A DNA stretch of 64,000 nt from G965225705 sp965225705 (lineage in GTDB: Bacteria > Pseudomonadota > Alphaproteobacteria > Caulobacterales > Maricaulaceae). The translations under genes and the position numbers were made by a program. Positions 44,566 through 53,656 of this stretch are shown piece by piece (within the stretch, counting starts at the first letter, position 1; each line of letters starts with the position of its first letter). The stretch lies in NCBI GenBank assembly GCA_965225705.1, contig OZ245325.1, forward strand, positions 682,001 to 746,000, in the 5' to 3' direction. The notes under the pieces were generated by a model. It did not search any database. It had not been told where the DNA came from and saw only the letters and a list, made by a program, of their open reading frames with translations.

Positions 44566-45354
44566 ATGACAGATTTGCAGGGACAGGTTGCGGTCATCAC
44601 AGGGTCCACCAGTGGTATAGGCCTGGCTTTTGCCCGTACACTCCATCAGGCAGGGGCGCATATTATGCTCAATGGTTTGGGGGAGGCTGAAGATATTGAG
44701 GCTGTGCGCGCTCAACTGGAGGCCAAGGGGCAGGGGCGTGTGCGTTACCATGGGGCCAATATGCTGAAACCTCCGGAAATTTCTGACTTGGTCCATGAGA
44801 CACAAAAAGAGTTTGGCCGTTTAGATATTCTTGTCTGCAATGCAGGGGTTCAGCATGTCTCCCCTGTGGAGCGTTTTCCGGAAGACGCCTGGGATCGTAT
44901 CATGGCGATTAATTTAAGCTCTGCCTTTCATGCGATGAAGGCGGCTGTTCCTCTTATGCGGGCTCAGAAATATGGTCGCCTTGTTTCTCTGGCGTCAGCG
45001 CATGGCCTTGTGGCATCTCCTTTTAAATCGGCCTATGTGGCGTCTAAACATGGCCTTTTGGGGCTTATGAAAACTATAGCGCTGGAGGTGGCTGAGGACG
45101 GCATAACCTGTAATGCACTTTGTCCGGGTTATGTGAAAACGCCCCTTGTCGAAGACCAGATTGCTGACACAGCCAAAGCACGTGGGATAACAGAAGAAGA
45201 GGTGATGCGCGATGTCATTCTTCAGGCTCAGCCCACGCGGAAATTTGTGACATATGAGGAACTGGGGGCGATGTTACTCTATCTCGTCTCTCAACAGGCT
45301 GCCTCAGTGAATGGCGCTGCTTTTTCGATCGATGGCGGGTGGACGGCACGTTAG
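44566..45354 (+). CDS. bdhA: 3-hydroxybutyrate dehydrogenase
   Basis: NAD-dependent short-chain dehydrogenase of 262 residues. The cofactor motif is TGSTSGIG, then NAGVQHVSPVE, the catalytic SASAHGLVASPFKSAYVASKHG region with Ser, Tyr and Lys, and LCPGYVKTPLVEDQI, which is characteristic of BdhA. It oxidises D-3-hydroxybutyrate to acetoacetate in ketone body and polyhydroxybutyrate metabolism. AAGGAG lies ahead of the start. Confidence 0.93.
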   Translation: MTDLQGQVAVITGSTSGIGLAFARTLHQAGAHIMLNGLGEAEDIEAVRAQLEAKGQGRVRYHGANMLKPPEISDLVHETQKEFGRLDILVCNAGVQHVSPVERFPEDAWDRIMAINLSSAFHAMKAAVPLMRAQKYGRLVSLASAHGLVASPFKSAYVASKHGLLGLMKTIALEVAEDGITCNALCPGYVKTPLVEDQIADTAKARGITEEEVMRDVILQAQPTRKFVTYEELGAMLLYLVSQQAASVNGAAFSIDGGWTAR

Positions 45355-45440
45355 AAGGATGAGGCAGATTTCGCCCTGCCATGTTCATGCTTTCTCACAT
45401 CTGGAAGAGGGGAGATTTGCGCCTGTTCACCAGACAGGTT

Positions 45441-46940
45441 TTAAATTTTCTGATCATACGCCCCAACTTCCGGGATGGTTGCCAGATGTGCTTCAAGGCT
45501 CCGGAACATGGCGATCATCTGATCCTCAGAGACAGGGCTTTCTACAACAACAACCAGATTAGGTGTGTTGGACGAGGCACGCACAAGACCCCATGTCCCA
45601 TCATCCAGCGTGATGCGTATGCCATTAACGGTGAGAATATCCCTGATTTTTTGTCCTAAAATAAGCTCACCCTGTTCCGCCATATTTTGATAAAATTTTG
45701 TGATGTCTGCGATCACAGCGTATTTTTTTTCATCCGCACAGGATGGTGACATGGTCGGTGAAGACCAGGTCTGCGGTAAAGAGCGGCGCATATCTGCAAG
45801 CGACACAGAAGGGTGATGATCCAGCATGTCAAGGACAGCAAGGGCCGAGACAAGGCCATCATCATAGCCACGCCCGAGAGGTGGCTGGAAGAAATAATGG
45901 CCTGATTTTTCAAAACCTGCCAAAGCGCCCGTCTCCTGAGCGCGACGCTTGATATAGGAATGCCCTGTTTTCCAGTATTCTGTCTGAGTACCATTTTCCT
46001 GCAAAACAGGATCATGCATAAACAGGCTTGTGGATTTTACATCCACCACAAAACGGGCTTCAGGAAAACGGGACGATAAATCCCGTGCCAGTAAAACACC
46101 TGCCTTATCTGCAAATATGGCTTCGCCTTCATTGTCCACAAGGCCACAACGATCCCCGTCACCATCAAAAGCAAGGCCCAGATCAGCCCTATGGTCTAAA
46201 ACAGCCTGTTGAAGGGCCGACAACATCGTCAGATCTTCAGGATTAGGGTTGTAACGGGGAAAGGTATGGTCTGGCTCACAGTCCAGGGGAATGACCTCAA
46301 TGCCTGAGCGTTTCAGAACATCGGGTGCAAAAGCACCTGCGGTTCCATTGCCACAGGCAATAACAGCTTTCAGGCGGCGCCTGATCTGTCTTTCTCCAAC
46401 AAGATCATCACAATAGCGCCTGTGCATACCCTCCACAAAAGTATAAGATCCTCCGGGACGTGCCTGTGCAAGCCCCTTAAGGACAATGTCTTTAAGGCGA
46501 CTCATCTCATCCGGGCCAAAAGTGAGAGGCTTCTCAACCCCCATTTTAACACCCGTCCAGCCATTGTCATTATGACTGGCGGTCACCATAGCAACACAGG
46601 GAATATCCAGGTCGAATTGTGCAAAATATGCGGTTGGGGACAGGGCAAGGCCAATGTCATGAACCCTCACCCCTGCTGCCATAAGGCCTGTTATCAGCGC
46701 CTGTTTGATGGAAAGGGAATAGGCGCGATAATCATGGCCTGTGACAATTTCCGGCTGGACATCCAGTTCATGAATAAGCGTCCCAAGCCCCATGCCAAGG
46801 GCCTGAACACCATAAAGATTAATCCCGGCCCCAAACAGCCATCGCGCATCATATTCACGAAAACCGGAAGGTTTGACCAGAGGGTAGTTCTCATATTCCG
46901 GTGTGTTAGGGTAGAGATCTGTGCGGGGGAGAGGCAGCAT
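45441..46940 (-). CDS. Phosphomannomutase/phosphoglucomutase
   Basis: An alpha-D-phosphohexomutase of 499 residues from ATG 46940, which has AGGAAAG upstream. The phosphorylated serine is Ser122 in TASHNDNGWTG, the Mg loop is DGDGDRCGLVD, and the sugar-binding loop is GFEKSGHYFF. The final domain has RASSNTPNLVVVVES, the phosphate-binding loop. Family members (AlgC, PgmG) supply mannose-1-P and glucose-1-P for polysaccharide and LPS. hisC ends 12 bases before the frame on the same strand downstream of it in the map, so hisC and this gene may be co-transcribed. Confidence 0.93.
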   Translation of the reverse strand: MLPLPRTDLYPNTPEYENYPLVKPSGFREYDARWLFGAGINLYGVQALGMGLGTLIHELDVQPEIVTGHDYRAYSLSIKQALITGLMAAGVRVHDIGLALSPTAYFAQFDLDIPCVAMVTASHNDNGWTGVKMGVEKPLTFGPDEMSRLKDIVLKGLAQARPGGSYTFVEGMHRRYCDDLVGERQIRRRLKAVIACGNGTAGAFAPDVLKRSGIEVIPLDCEPDHTFPRYNPNPEDLTMLSALQQAVLDHRADLGLAFDGDGDRCGLVDNEGEAIFADKAGVLLARDLSSRFPEARFVVDVKSTSLFMHDPVLQENGTQTEYWKTGHSYIKRRAQETGALAGFEKSGHYFFQPPLGRGYDDGLVSALAVLDMLDHHPSVSLADMRRSLPQTWSSPTMSPSCADEKKYAVIADITKFYQNMAEQGELILGQKIRDILTVNGIRITLDDGTWGLVRASSNTPNLVVVVESPVSEDQMIAMFRSLEAHLATIPEVGAYDQKI

Positions 46941-46988
46941 AAGTTTTTCTTTCCTGAGGGGATGTCTATGAAACAAAGCTCTTAAAAA

Positions 46989-48077
46989 TTATGAAGAGAG
47001 AAAGGTATCGAGACAATGAACCAGTCTCTGATTCTCTTCTTCACGGCCGATAGAAATTCTGAGCGCATGAGAAAGGCCATAGGCGCCAACAGGGCGGACC
47101 ATCAGGCCCTTTTGGGCTAAAAATTTGTGGGCCTGTTCTGCCTGTTTGCCGGGCGTATCAGGGAAGTGTACCAGAAGGAAATTTCCAAAACTGAGGGGCA
47201 TATCAAGGCTGAGCTTTTTAAGCTCTGCCTGAAGCCAGACCCGTTGTGTGGTGTTATGCTCCACAGAAAGGCGTACAAAATCCTGATCATCCAGAGCGGC
47301 AAGGCCTGCGGCCTGAGCGGGGGCATTGGTGTTGAAAGGCGTGCGCACACGCTCAAGAACAGAGGCAATGTCAGGAGGACAAAACGCCCATCCGAGGCGC
47401 AGGGCTGCAAGGCCATACACCTTGGAAAAAGTCCGCAGCATGACGGTGTTGGAGGTCTCTTTGACAAGTTGCTGACCCGGGTCATAAGCTTCCTGTTCAA
47501 CATATTCTGCATAGGCCGCATCCAGTACTAAAATAATATCGTCTCTTAAACCCTGACGCAGGCGGCGTATTTCTGAAAAGGGCAGAAGGGTTCCTGTAGG
47601 ATTGTTCGGATTGGCAAGAAACAACAGACGTGTTGTGTCGGTCACGGCAGCCAAAAGTGCATCTATGTCGGCGGTATAATCTTTCTCCCCGACCATAATG
47701 GGGTGGGCTCCTGCCTGAAGGGCAGCAAGGCGATAGGCTAAAAAGCCATAAGCGCTGATCACAATATCGTCGCCGGGTCCCGCATAGGCACGGACCAAAA
47801 GCTGAATCAGTTCATCAGACCCGGCCCCACAGATAAGACCTTCCACAGGGAGATGATGAAAATCTGCCAGCGCCTGTTTTAAAGCTCCTGCGGATCCATC
47901 CGGATAGAGATGAAGGAAAGAGGCAGAAGCTGCAAAAGCGGCCCGTGCTTTGGGGCTGCAGCCCAGAGGGTTCTCATTGGAAGAAAGCTTGGCCGGGTTT
48001 TCTGTCCCTTCAGGGGCAGAAGCCCCCGGCTTATACATGTCAATCTCCATAAGGCCCGGTTTTGGCATGGGTTTCAT
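46989..48077 (-). CDS. hisC: Histidinol-phosphate aminotransferase
   Basis: A class I/II PLP aminotransferase of 362 residues; the longer open frame is rejected because AAGGAG lies nine bases before ATG 48077 and the upstream part is not protein-like. The motifs are KLSSNENPLGCSPKA, the YPDGSAGALKQALA helix, FLANPNNPTGTLLP, VLDAAYAEY and the PLP lysine in RTFSKVYGLAALRLG. It makes histidinol phosphate from imidazole acetol-phosphate, and in alphaproteobacteria often also acts on aromatic keto acids. No other his genes are nearby. Confidence 0.93.
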   Translation of the reverse strand: MKPMPKPGLMEIDMYKPGASAPEGTENPAKLSSNENPLGCSPKARAAFAASASFLHLYPDGSAGALKQALADFHHLPVEGLICGAGSDELIQLLVRAYAGPGDDIVISAYGFLAYRLAALQAGAHPIMVGEKDYTADIDALLAAVTDTTRLLFLANPNNPTGTLLPFSEIRRLRQGLRDDIILVLDAAYAEYVEQEAYDPGQQLVKETSNTVMLRTFSKVYGLAALRLGWAFCPPDIASVLERVRTPFNTNAPAQAAGLAALDDQDFVRLSVEHNTTQRVWLQAELKKLSLDMPLSFGNFLLVHFPDTPGKQAEQAHKFLAQKGLMVRPVGAYGLSHALRISIGREEENQRLVHCLDTFLSS

Positions 48078-48573
48078 GGATTTACTCCTTCCTGGTATCA
48101 CTCTTATAAAAGAAATTCTGTCAACAGGGTGATGATGCCTCTGGCTCCTGTGAGGCACACCTGTCAACTTCTTTAAAGCATAAAATAAGTCTTTTTCAAA
48201 ATCATGGATGTTTTTAGGAGAAATAACCCGTGAAAAAATCCTGTCCTGTCTGTAAATCAAGAAGTCGGTCAGGAGATTTAACCAGATGAGAGATCGAATC
48301 TCTATGCCAGTGATATTATGGCAGTATATGAAGAAAAAGGTGACTGGGCGGGTGCAGGATTGAGGTGATGGTGCACCCAAAAATATATATCAAAAAACTC
48401 ATCAGGGAGAGGACTGTTCCTCTGGCCAGGAATTCAGGGGTGAATGATGCATCATGTTTGAAGGAGAAAAGGATTTTTTATCTCTCACCTTTTATGAATG
48501 CGTGACTTCTTATATGACGGGGGGAGATTAAGTTCCCCTGAACACAAAGAAAGAGAGAGGTTGTTAAAGGCCC
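48078..48573. other. Intergenic region with a possible decayed small gene
   Basis: 496 bases. On the + strand, GTG 48230 has a strong TAGGAG nine bases upstream and begins VKKSCPVCKSRSRSGDLTR before a TGA at 48287. A frame shifted by one then reads RSNLYASDIMAVYEEKGDW (48291 onward) to a stop at 48366-48368. Joined, these would make a small CxxC protein of about 46 residues. It may be a frameshifted gene or chance. Confidence 0.35.
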
Positions 48574-49026
48574 TTAGGTTTTATCAGCACCCTTTAAAAA
48601 GCCTTTGCGATCAAGCCAGTGATCCAGAGACAATTTTCCAGCACCATGAACAACAAGACCTGCTAATAAAATAGCCCAGTAATAATGTTGTAAATGATCC
48701 TGATAGGTGAACTGAATAACGGCTGTCATCACGAGCAGAGGGATGGCAGCAAAACGTGTGGCCAGACCTAAAACAAGGAAAACCGGGCAGACAAGTTCAA
48801 AAAAAGTTCCTGACAGGGCAGCAAAAGAAGGGTGGAGAAAAGGAACCTGATATTCTTCAGAAAAAAGAAAGACGGTGGTTTCAAAATCCTCAATTTTGGT
48901 GAGCCCTGCCTTAAAAAATATACTGGCGATCCAAAGGCGTACAAAGAGCCACCATGGTCCCTGCAGGAGATTTAAAAATTGAAACAGACTTTTGGCTGGC
49001 TTATAAATAGGCTTAATAATGTTCAT
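48574..49026 (-). CDS. DoxX family membrane protein (BufD-like)
   Basis: A 150-residue protein with four membrane helices. The first has WLFVRLWIASIFFKAGLTKIEDFE, the family's conserved R..la..F...Gl.Ki..f pattern; later helices include GLATRFAAIPLLVMTAVIQFTY and YYWAILLAGLVVHGAGKLSLDHWL. DoxX proteins of this type are frequent partners of DUF2282/DUF692/DUF2063 (buf) genes and probably handle thiol or quinone chemistry in the membrane. Here it is divergent from bufA. A possible promoter on its strand is TTGACA (49107-49112) with AACAAT (49085-49090). Confidence 0.85.
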   Translation of the reverse strand: MNIIKPIYKPAKSLFQFLNLLQGPWWLFVRLWIASIFFKAGLTKIEDFETTVFLFSEEYQVPFLHPSFAALSGTFFELVCPVFLVLGLATRFAAIPLLVMTAVIQFTYQDHLQHYYWAILLAGLVVHGAGKLSLDHWLDRKGFLKGADKT

Positions 49027-49417
49027 AAGGAAAACCCTTCAATGGGACAGCAGGTTTATAGTTCTGCCGTCTTTAAAGAAAGGGATTGTTCAATATACCA
49101 AAAATATGTCAAAATAGTTACACGGAGAGCCGACCAGAAAAAAATATTCTAAAGCAGATTCTATCCATTTTATTTAAGGAAGCTCTCCGGAGATACACAA
49201 AACATCTTTAGAGCTTCTGTTTTGGCACTATATTTCCCCGATAATAATTTTTTAACAGGGTTAGAATTTGGTAAACATAAATATCTATGAGTTTGCTCTC
49301 AGGTAAAGAAATAGTTTATAAACTTTTAGAAAATAGTGTAACCCTAAATGAACTGGAAGAGAATACAAATTCGAAGCCGGGTAACGTTTTTACAATTTAA
49401 GATTTAAGGAGTTTCTC
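49027..49417. promoter_or_regulatory. Divergent control region doxX/bufA
   Basis: 391 AT-rich bases. Inverted repeat GAAGCTCT (49179-49186) pairs with AGAGCTTC (49210-49217). Ahead of bufA, GTAACC (49338-49343), a 16-base spacer and AGAA (49360-49363) resemble the ECF SigF-type promoter GTAACC-N16-CGAA known to control such operons in Caulobacter, with one mismatch. AAGGAG precedes the bufA ATG. Confidence 0.4.
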
Positions 49418-49723
49418 ATGAATAAACTATTTTTGTCTGCGGCACTAACGGGTGTTTTGGCTGCAACAATGACATCCCCTGCTTTTTCTGAAGGAAAAAA
49501 GGAAAAAGAAAAATGCTATGGTATTGCCAAGGCTGGTAAAAATGATTGTGCTTCTACAGATGGAGCTCATTCCTGTGCCGGGCAATCAAAAGTAGATAAT
49601 GATCCTAAAGAGTGGAAATATGTCAAAAAAGGTACATGCGAATCTATGGGTGGGAAGCTCATGGGGCAGGCTTCTAAAAAGAATGGCTGTGAAGGTAAAA
49701 ATGGCTGTGACAGTAAAAAATAA
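49418..49723 (+). CDS. bufA: BufA-type bufferin precursor (DUF2282)
   Basis: A 101-residue secreted precursor of the bufferin class of copper-binding RiPPs. The signal peptide is about 1-24 (LFLSAALTGVLAATMTSPAFS). The mature part has Cys33 in EKCYGIAKAGKNDC, Cys44, Cys53 in HSCAG, and Cys74 in GTCESMGG, the four conserved positions of the family. Unusually, two more cysteines (Cys91, Cys97) occur in a Lys/Gly-rich tail NGCEGKNGC. In characterised bufferins, the DUF692 enzyme converts core cysteines to 5-thiooxazoles that chelate copper. bufB starts 52 bases downstream. Confidence 0.92.
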   Translation: MNKLFLSAALTGVLAATMTSPAFSEGKKEKEKCYGIAKAGKNDCASTDGAHSCAGQSKVDNDPKEWKYVKKGTCESMGGKLMGQASKKNGCEGKNGCDSKK

Positions 49724-49775
49724 CTTTTAAGGTTAGGGGCCGGCAGCATATTGCCGGCCCTCTGTATAAACTATC

Positions 49776-50609
49776 ATGCAAACACCTCATCTTGGTTTTG
49801 GCCTTGGTCTTCGTGCCCCGCATTATGATATATTTTTAAAAGAGCGTCCTGCATCGGTCGACTGGCTTGAGATTATTTCTGAAAACTATATCCACGCCCA
49901 TCGTGGTTACTGGGAGCTTCTTGCCGATTTGAGACATGATTATCCCTTTGTTATGCACGGGGTTTCGCTCTCCATTGGCTCGACAGACAAACTTAATGAA
50001 GACTATCTCAGATCCCTTCGGGCTCTGGCTGACTATCTGGAGGTTTCGTGGATATCAGATCATTTATGCTATACAGGTGTTCATGATGAGAACACGCATG
50101 ATCTTCTCCCCATTCCCTATACAGAAGAAGCCTTAAAACACCTCATCCCCCGCATTCACAAAGTACAGGAAGTGATGGGACGTACTTTCGCTTTTGAAAA
50201 TGCATCCTCTTATCTGGAGTTTAAGGGCTCAACCATCAGCGAGCCGGAATTTCTGCGTGCTCTCCATCAGGCAACAGGGTGTGGCATTTTACTTGATGTG
50301 AATAATGTCTATGTTTCAGGCTTCAATCATGGCTGGGATCCACAAGCCTATCTTGACGCGATTCCCTCTGAGGCTATTGCTCAGTATCATTTGGCAGGAC
50401 ACACCAATAAGGGGTCTCATTTAATTGACACTCACGATGCACCTGTCATTGATCCTGTGTGGGATTTATACCAAACCACGCTTGAGAAAAAAGGACATCA
50501 CAGCACGATGATAGAATGGGATGCTGATATTCCGGATTTTGCAGTTCTGGAGGCAGAGCTGGAGAAAGCAAAAACTCTTGCTGATATGATAAAAGATAAG
50601 GCTGCATAA
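49776..50609 (+). CDS. bufB: MNIO-family enzyme BufB (DUF692)
   Basis: A 277-residue multinuclear non-heme iron oxidase with a TIM-barrel fold. Expected metal-ligand motifs are visible: VMHGVSLSIGS, WISDHLCYTG, FENASSYLEF, GILLDVNNVYVSGFNHGWD, YHLAGHTNKG and LIDTHDAPVIDPVWDLY. It modifies cysteines of the neighbouring precursor. The opening GFGLGLRAPHYD is typical. Its stop overlaps the bufC start (TAATG), indicating co-translation. Confidence 0.95.
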   Translation: MQTPHLGFGLGLRAPHYDIFLKERPASVDWLEIISENYIHAHRGYWELLADLRHDYPFVMHGVSLSIGSTDKLNEDYLRSLRALADYLEVSWISDHLCYTGVHDENTHDLLPIPYTEEALKHLIPRIHKVQEVMGRTFAFENASSYLEFKGSTISEPEFLRALHQATGCGILLDVNNVYVSGFNHGWDPQAYLDAIPSEAIAQYHLAGHTNKGSHLIDTHDAPVIDPVWDLYQTTLEKKGHHSTMIEWDADIPDFAVLEAELEKAKTLADMIKDKAA

Positions 50610-51376
50610 TGCCGTATGTCCGGGATGTGCGGGCCTTACATGAGGCTATGGTACGTGGTGAGGATGAGGCTGTGCTTCCCCTCATCAAATCTGTTCGTCC
50701 GGGTTCTTTTTCTCCTAAAGAGCGTCTTGAGGTTTATACCAGTGCTTATGTACAGCGCCTGACAGAGGCTATCAGGATGGATTACCCGGCGCTTTTACAT
50801 TATATGGGCATCAACCGCTTTAGCAAAGCTGTTGATGTTTTTGTCCGGACAACACCATCGGTTTACTGGGATCTCAATCTTTATTCTCCTGGTTTTTCTG
50901 ACTTTATAACAGCGACAGAAGAAGACAGGGCGGCCCATGCTCTGGCACAACTTGAAAGCAGTATTGTGGAGGTTTTCTGGGCAGAAGATACATCTCCTGT
51001 CAGCCCTCATACCCTGGCTTCTTTGACAGAAGATACATTTGGACGGCAGTGTTTTCGGTTCCGTAAGGCTTCAAAACTTTTGTGCTTGAATTTCGGAGCT
51101 CATGATTATCTCAGCCTGTTTAGACAGGGACACCCTTCGGAATTTCTTCTGAAAAAGAAAGAATACCTGTTTATACTACGCCATGATAATGAGGTGAAGC
51201 GCCTTGTTCTGGATAAAATGGAATACGATGTTTTGCAGTCCCTTGGACAAGGTCAGAATTTTTCTAACGCTCTGAATTCTGTCGGGAAGCGGGAGGAACT
51301 TCTCCCTCATTTATCAACCTATCTCCAGCGCTGGCTGGAGTTTGGTTTTTTTGAGGCTGTATATGAAAATGCCTGA
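50609..51376 (+). CDS. bufC: BufC-type partner protein (DUF2063)
   Basis: A 255-residue protein of the DUF2063 family. The N-terminal domain has ERLEVYTSAYVQRLTEAIRMDYPALLHYMG and SVYWDLNLYSPGFSDFI; the C-terminal part contains LRHDNEVKRLVLDKMEYDVLQSLGQG, resembling a RiPP-recognition-like winged domain. In related systems the partner binds the precursor leader and holds it to the MNIO enzyme. Final gene of the bufABC operon. Confidence 0.92.
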   Translation: MPYVRDVRALHEAMVRGEDEAVLPLIKSVRPGSFSPKERLEVYTSAYVQRLTEAIRMDYPALLHYMGINRFSKAVDVFVRTTPSVYWDLNLYSPGFSDFITATEEDRAAHALAQLESSIVEVFWAEDTSPVSPHTLASLTEDTFGRQCFRFRKASKLLCLNFGAHDYLSLFRQGHPSEFLLKKKEYLFILRHDNEVKRLVLDKMEYDVLQSLGQGQNFSNALNSVGKREELLPHLSTYLQRWLEFGFFEAVYENA

Positions 51377-51585
51377 TAGCTTCCCCGTATTGCAAAAAAA
51401 CCTGTGCTTACATTTTAAAACATATGATCGTCCTATACAGCCTTAAGAAATGGTTTTGTTATACAGACAAAGTCTGATCCTTTTTTCTTTCCCGGAGAAA
51501 GGAGAAAAGCATGACAGGCATCTTTTTATAGAGTAAAGAGGGAGACACGTCACAAGCATCATATTTTTTTCTTCGGGTTCAGATC

Positions 51586-52329
51586 ATGAAAGATGCCATA
51601 AAGGGCCCAGCTCTTATTCTTGTGCGTCCACAAATGGGAGAAAATATTGGAGCCGCAGCGCGGGCTATGCTGAATTTTGGTTTGACGGACCTGCGCCTTG
51701 TCGCACCTCGTGATGGCTGGCCTAATACGCGTGCAGAGGCCATGGCGGCGGGGGCTGTGTCTGTGATACGTGCGGCCCGTGTGACAGAGTCTTTGGAAGA
51801 GGCCATTGGAGATCTTAATTTTCTTTTGGCAACAACGGCGCGTCCACGTCGTTTAAGCCAGCCTGTTCTTTCTCCTGAGGAGGGAACAGGGCATATCAGG
51901 TCTATGATGGCACAGGGGGCGTCCTGTGGTGTTCTTTTTGGGCCTGAGAATGCAGGTCTTGACAATGAAGCCCTTGCTTTGGCAGATGCTTTTGTGACCT
52001 ATCCCGTAGCAGGTGACTATAGTTCTGTTAACCTTGCCCAGGCTGTCGGCATTTTTGCCTATGCCTTTCGGGCGCGGACTGTGTCAAAACCTTTAGCGTT
52101 CGAAAAAGAGAGGCAGCCTCCAGCTCAACGGGCGCGGCTTGGGGCGCTGGTTACATATCTGGAAGAAGCACTTGAGGACGCTGGTTTTTTCTTTCCCCCT
52201 GAAAGGGAGAGGAGCATGAAGCGCCACCTCCGCACAGCACTCACCCAGGCCCACTGGACAGACCAGCAGGTCCAGACCCTGTATGGTGCCCTCAAAGCCC
52301 TCCGTAAAATCAAAGGCAAAAAAGGTTAA
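51586..52329 (+). CDS. trmJ: tRNA (cytidine/uridine-2'-O-)-methyltransferase TrmJ
   Basis: A 247-residue SPOUT methyltransferase that methylates the ribose at position 32 of tRNAs. The three SpoU motifs are LVRPQMGENIGAAARAM near the start, GVLFGPENAGLDNEAL in the middle, and SSVNLAQAVGIFAYAFR. A helical C-terminal extension (about 185-245) is typical of TrmJ rather than TrmL. A frameshifted VOC gene follows 23 bases later. Confidence 0.93.
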   Translation: MKDAIKGPALILVRPQMGENIGAAARAMLNFGLTDLRLVAPRDGWPNTRAEAMAAGAVSVIRAARVTESLEEAIGDLNFLLATTARPRRLSQPVLSPEEGTGHIRSMMAQGASCGVLFGPENAGLDNEALALADAFVTYPVAGDYSSVNLAQAVGIFAYAFRARTVSKPLAFEKERQPPAQRARLGALVTYLEEALEDAGFFFPPERERSMKRHLRTALTQAHWTDQQVQTLYGALKALRKIKGKKG

Positions 52330-52352
52330 AAAAAAGAAAAAAAGGACTTTCT

Positions 52353-52773
52353 GTGTCATTTTTAAAATTAAACCAGGTCACATTGGCCATGAAGGATTAT
52401 GAGGGCTCTGTTCGTTTTTATAAAAAACTAGGGCTTGTTCAGATTGTGGCCTCTCCACCACGCTATGCCCGTTTTGAATGCCCCTCTTCCAGGGGGAAAG
52501 AGGGGGCAGGGGACAACCAAAATGAGGAGATTGCAACACTTTCCCTTCACAGTGTTGACAAGGATTGGGTGCCAAGCGCATGGCCTCTTATTTATTTTGA
52601 AGTAGAAGATCTTGATAACATGCTCAAAAAACTTGCAAAACAGGGGATTATCCCGCTTGCTCCTGCGAAGACACAGACCTGGCTCTGGCGGGAAGCAGAT
52701 AGCCGGCAACCCTCTACGTCTTTATCAGGCAGGAAAAGCACGCCGGTTTCCCCCCTGGCGTCTTGTTCCCTGA
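52353..52773 (+). pseudogene. VOC (glyoxalase-fold) protein, frameshifted near the end
   Basis: GTG start with AAAAAGGA upstream. The sequence LKLNQVTLAMKDYEGSVRFYKKLGL and, later, WPLIYFEVEDLDNMLKKLAKQGI give the beta-alpha-beta-beta-beta units of a VOC dioxygenase/glyoxalase fold. After TWLWREAD (about 52698) the frame is lost. The neighbouring frame resumes AGNPLRLYQAGKARRFPPW and ends at TGA 52771, the usual family end. A gain of two or loss of one base between about 52690 and 52712 restores it. As it stands, translation runs on to 52829 with an unrelated tail. Function of the intact family is unassigned. Confidence 0.75.
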
Positions 52774-52846
52774 AGATAATCTTTATAAAAAGGGTGGTGT
52801 GCTGCCTGATAACAGGGTTTTGGCTTTAAATCTTTTGGGAGATCAT

Positions 52847-53584
52847 GTGGTGGAGAAAAAGGAGCGCATTGCTAAAATTATGGCGCGTGCAGGTGTTGCC
52901 TCCCGTCGTGAGGCTGAACGTATGATTGAGCAGGGTCGCGTTCAGGTGAATGGCCAGCCTCTTCAGACACCAGCCTTCACAGTCACATCCCATGATAAGA
53001 TCCTTCTGGATGGCAAATCCCTGCCCGATAGCCCTCTGCCTTGTCTCTGGCGCTATCATAAACCTGTAGGTCTGGTGACCACGCATCAGGATCCTGAAGG
53101 ACGTCCAACAGTTTTTGAACGTCTTCCCAAAACCATGCCGCGTCTTGTCTCTGTTGGGCGTTTGGATCTTAATTCAGAGGGCCTCCTGCTGCTGACCAAT
53201 CATGGGGGTCTTGCAGGCGCCCTTGAAAATCCACGCCTCGGCTGGATACGGCGCTATAAAGTCCGTGCCTTTGGGGAGCTTCAGCCTGATGCTCTCAGTT
53301 CCCTTGAACAGGGTGTTCTCCTGGATGGATACCGGACACGTCCGATTAAAGCTGTTCCCGAACGTACACAGGGGCATAATCACTGGATCAAAGTGAGTAT
53401 TTGTGAGGGGCGCAAGCGTGAGGTGAGAAGAGCCCTTGAGACATTAGGGCTTAAAGTGAACCGTCTTATTCGCATTGCTTACGGGCCCTTCAGGCTTGGG
53501 GATCTTCAACCCGGGAAAACTGAAAATATTGACCCAAAAGCCCTGGAAAAACATTGTGGTGATCTCCTGAAAAGTCTTCGTTGA
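52847..53584 (+). CDS. rluB: rRNA pseudouridine synthase RluB-like
   Basis: RsuA/RluB-type pseudouridine synthase acting on large-subunit rRNA. GTG 52847 is preferred because GGGAG lies five bases upstream; 245 residues. An S4 RNA-binding domain comes first (ERIAKIMARAGVASRREAERMIEQGRV-like, about 4-60), then the catalytic domain with RYHKPVGLVTT, VGRLDLNSEGLLLLTN (catalytic Asp), KVSICEGRKREVRRALE and the RLIRIAYGPF end. Many alphaproteobacterial RluB proteins have a long basic tail, which is absent here. Confidence 0.92.
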   Translation: MVEKKERIAKIMARAGVASRREAERMIEQGRVQVNGQPLQTPAFTVTSHDKILLDGKSLPDSPLPCLWRYHKPVGLVTTHQDPEGRPTVFERLPKTMPRLVSVGRLDLNSEGLLLLTNHGGLAGALENPRLGWIRRYKVRAFGELQPDALSSLEQGVLLDGYRTRPIKAVPERTQGHNHWIKVSICEGRKREVRRALETLGLKVNRLIRIAYGPFRLGDLQPGKTENIDPKALEKHCGDLLKSLR

Positions 53585-53656
53585 AAGCTTTTTGAGAGGA
53601 GAAAGGCAGAAGTCACTACGATCATATCTCAAAACCTGAATTCGCATCCCCAAACT

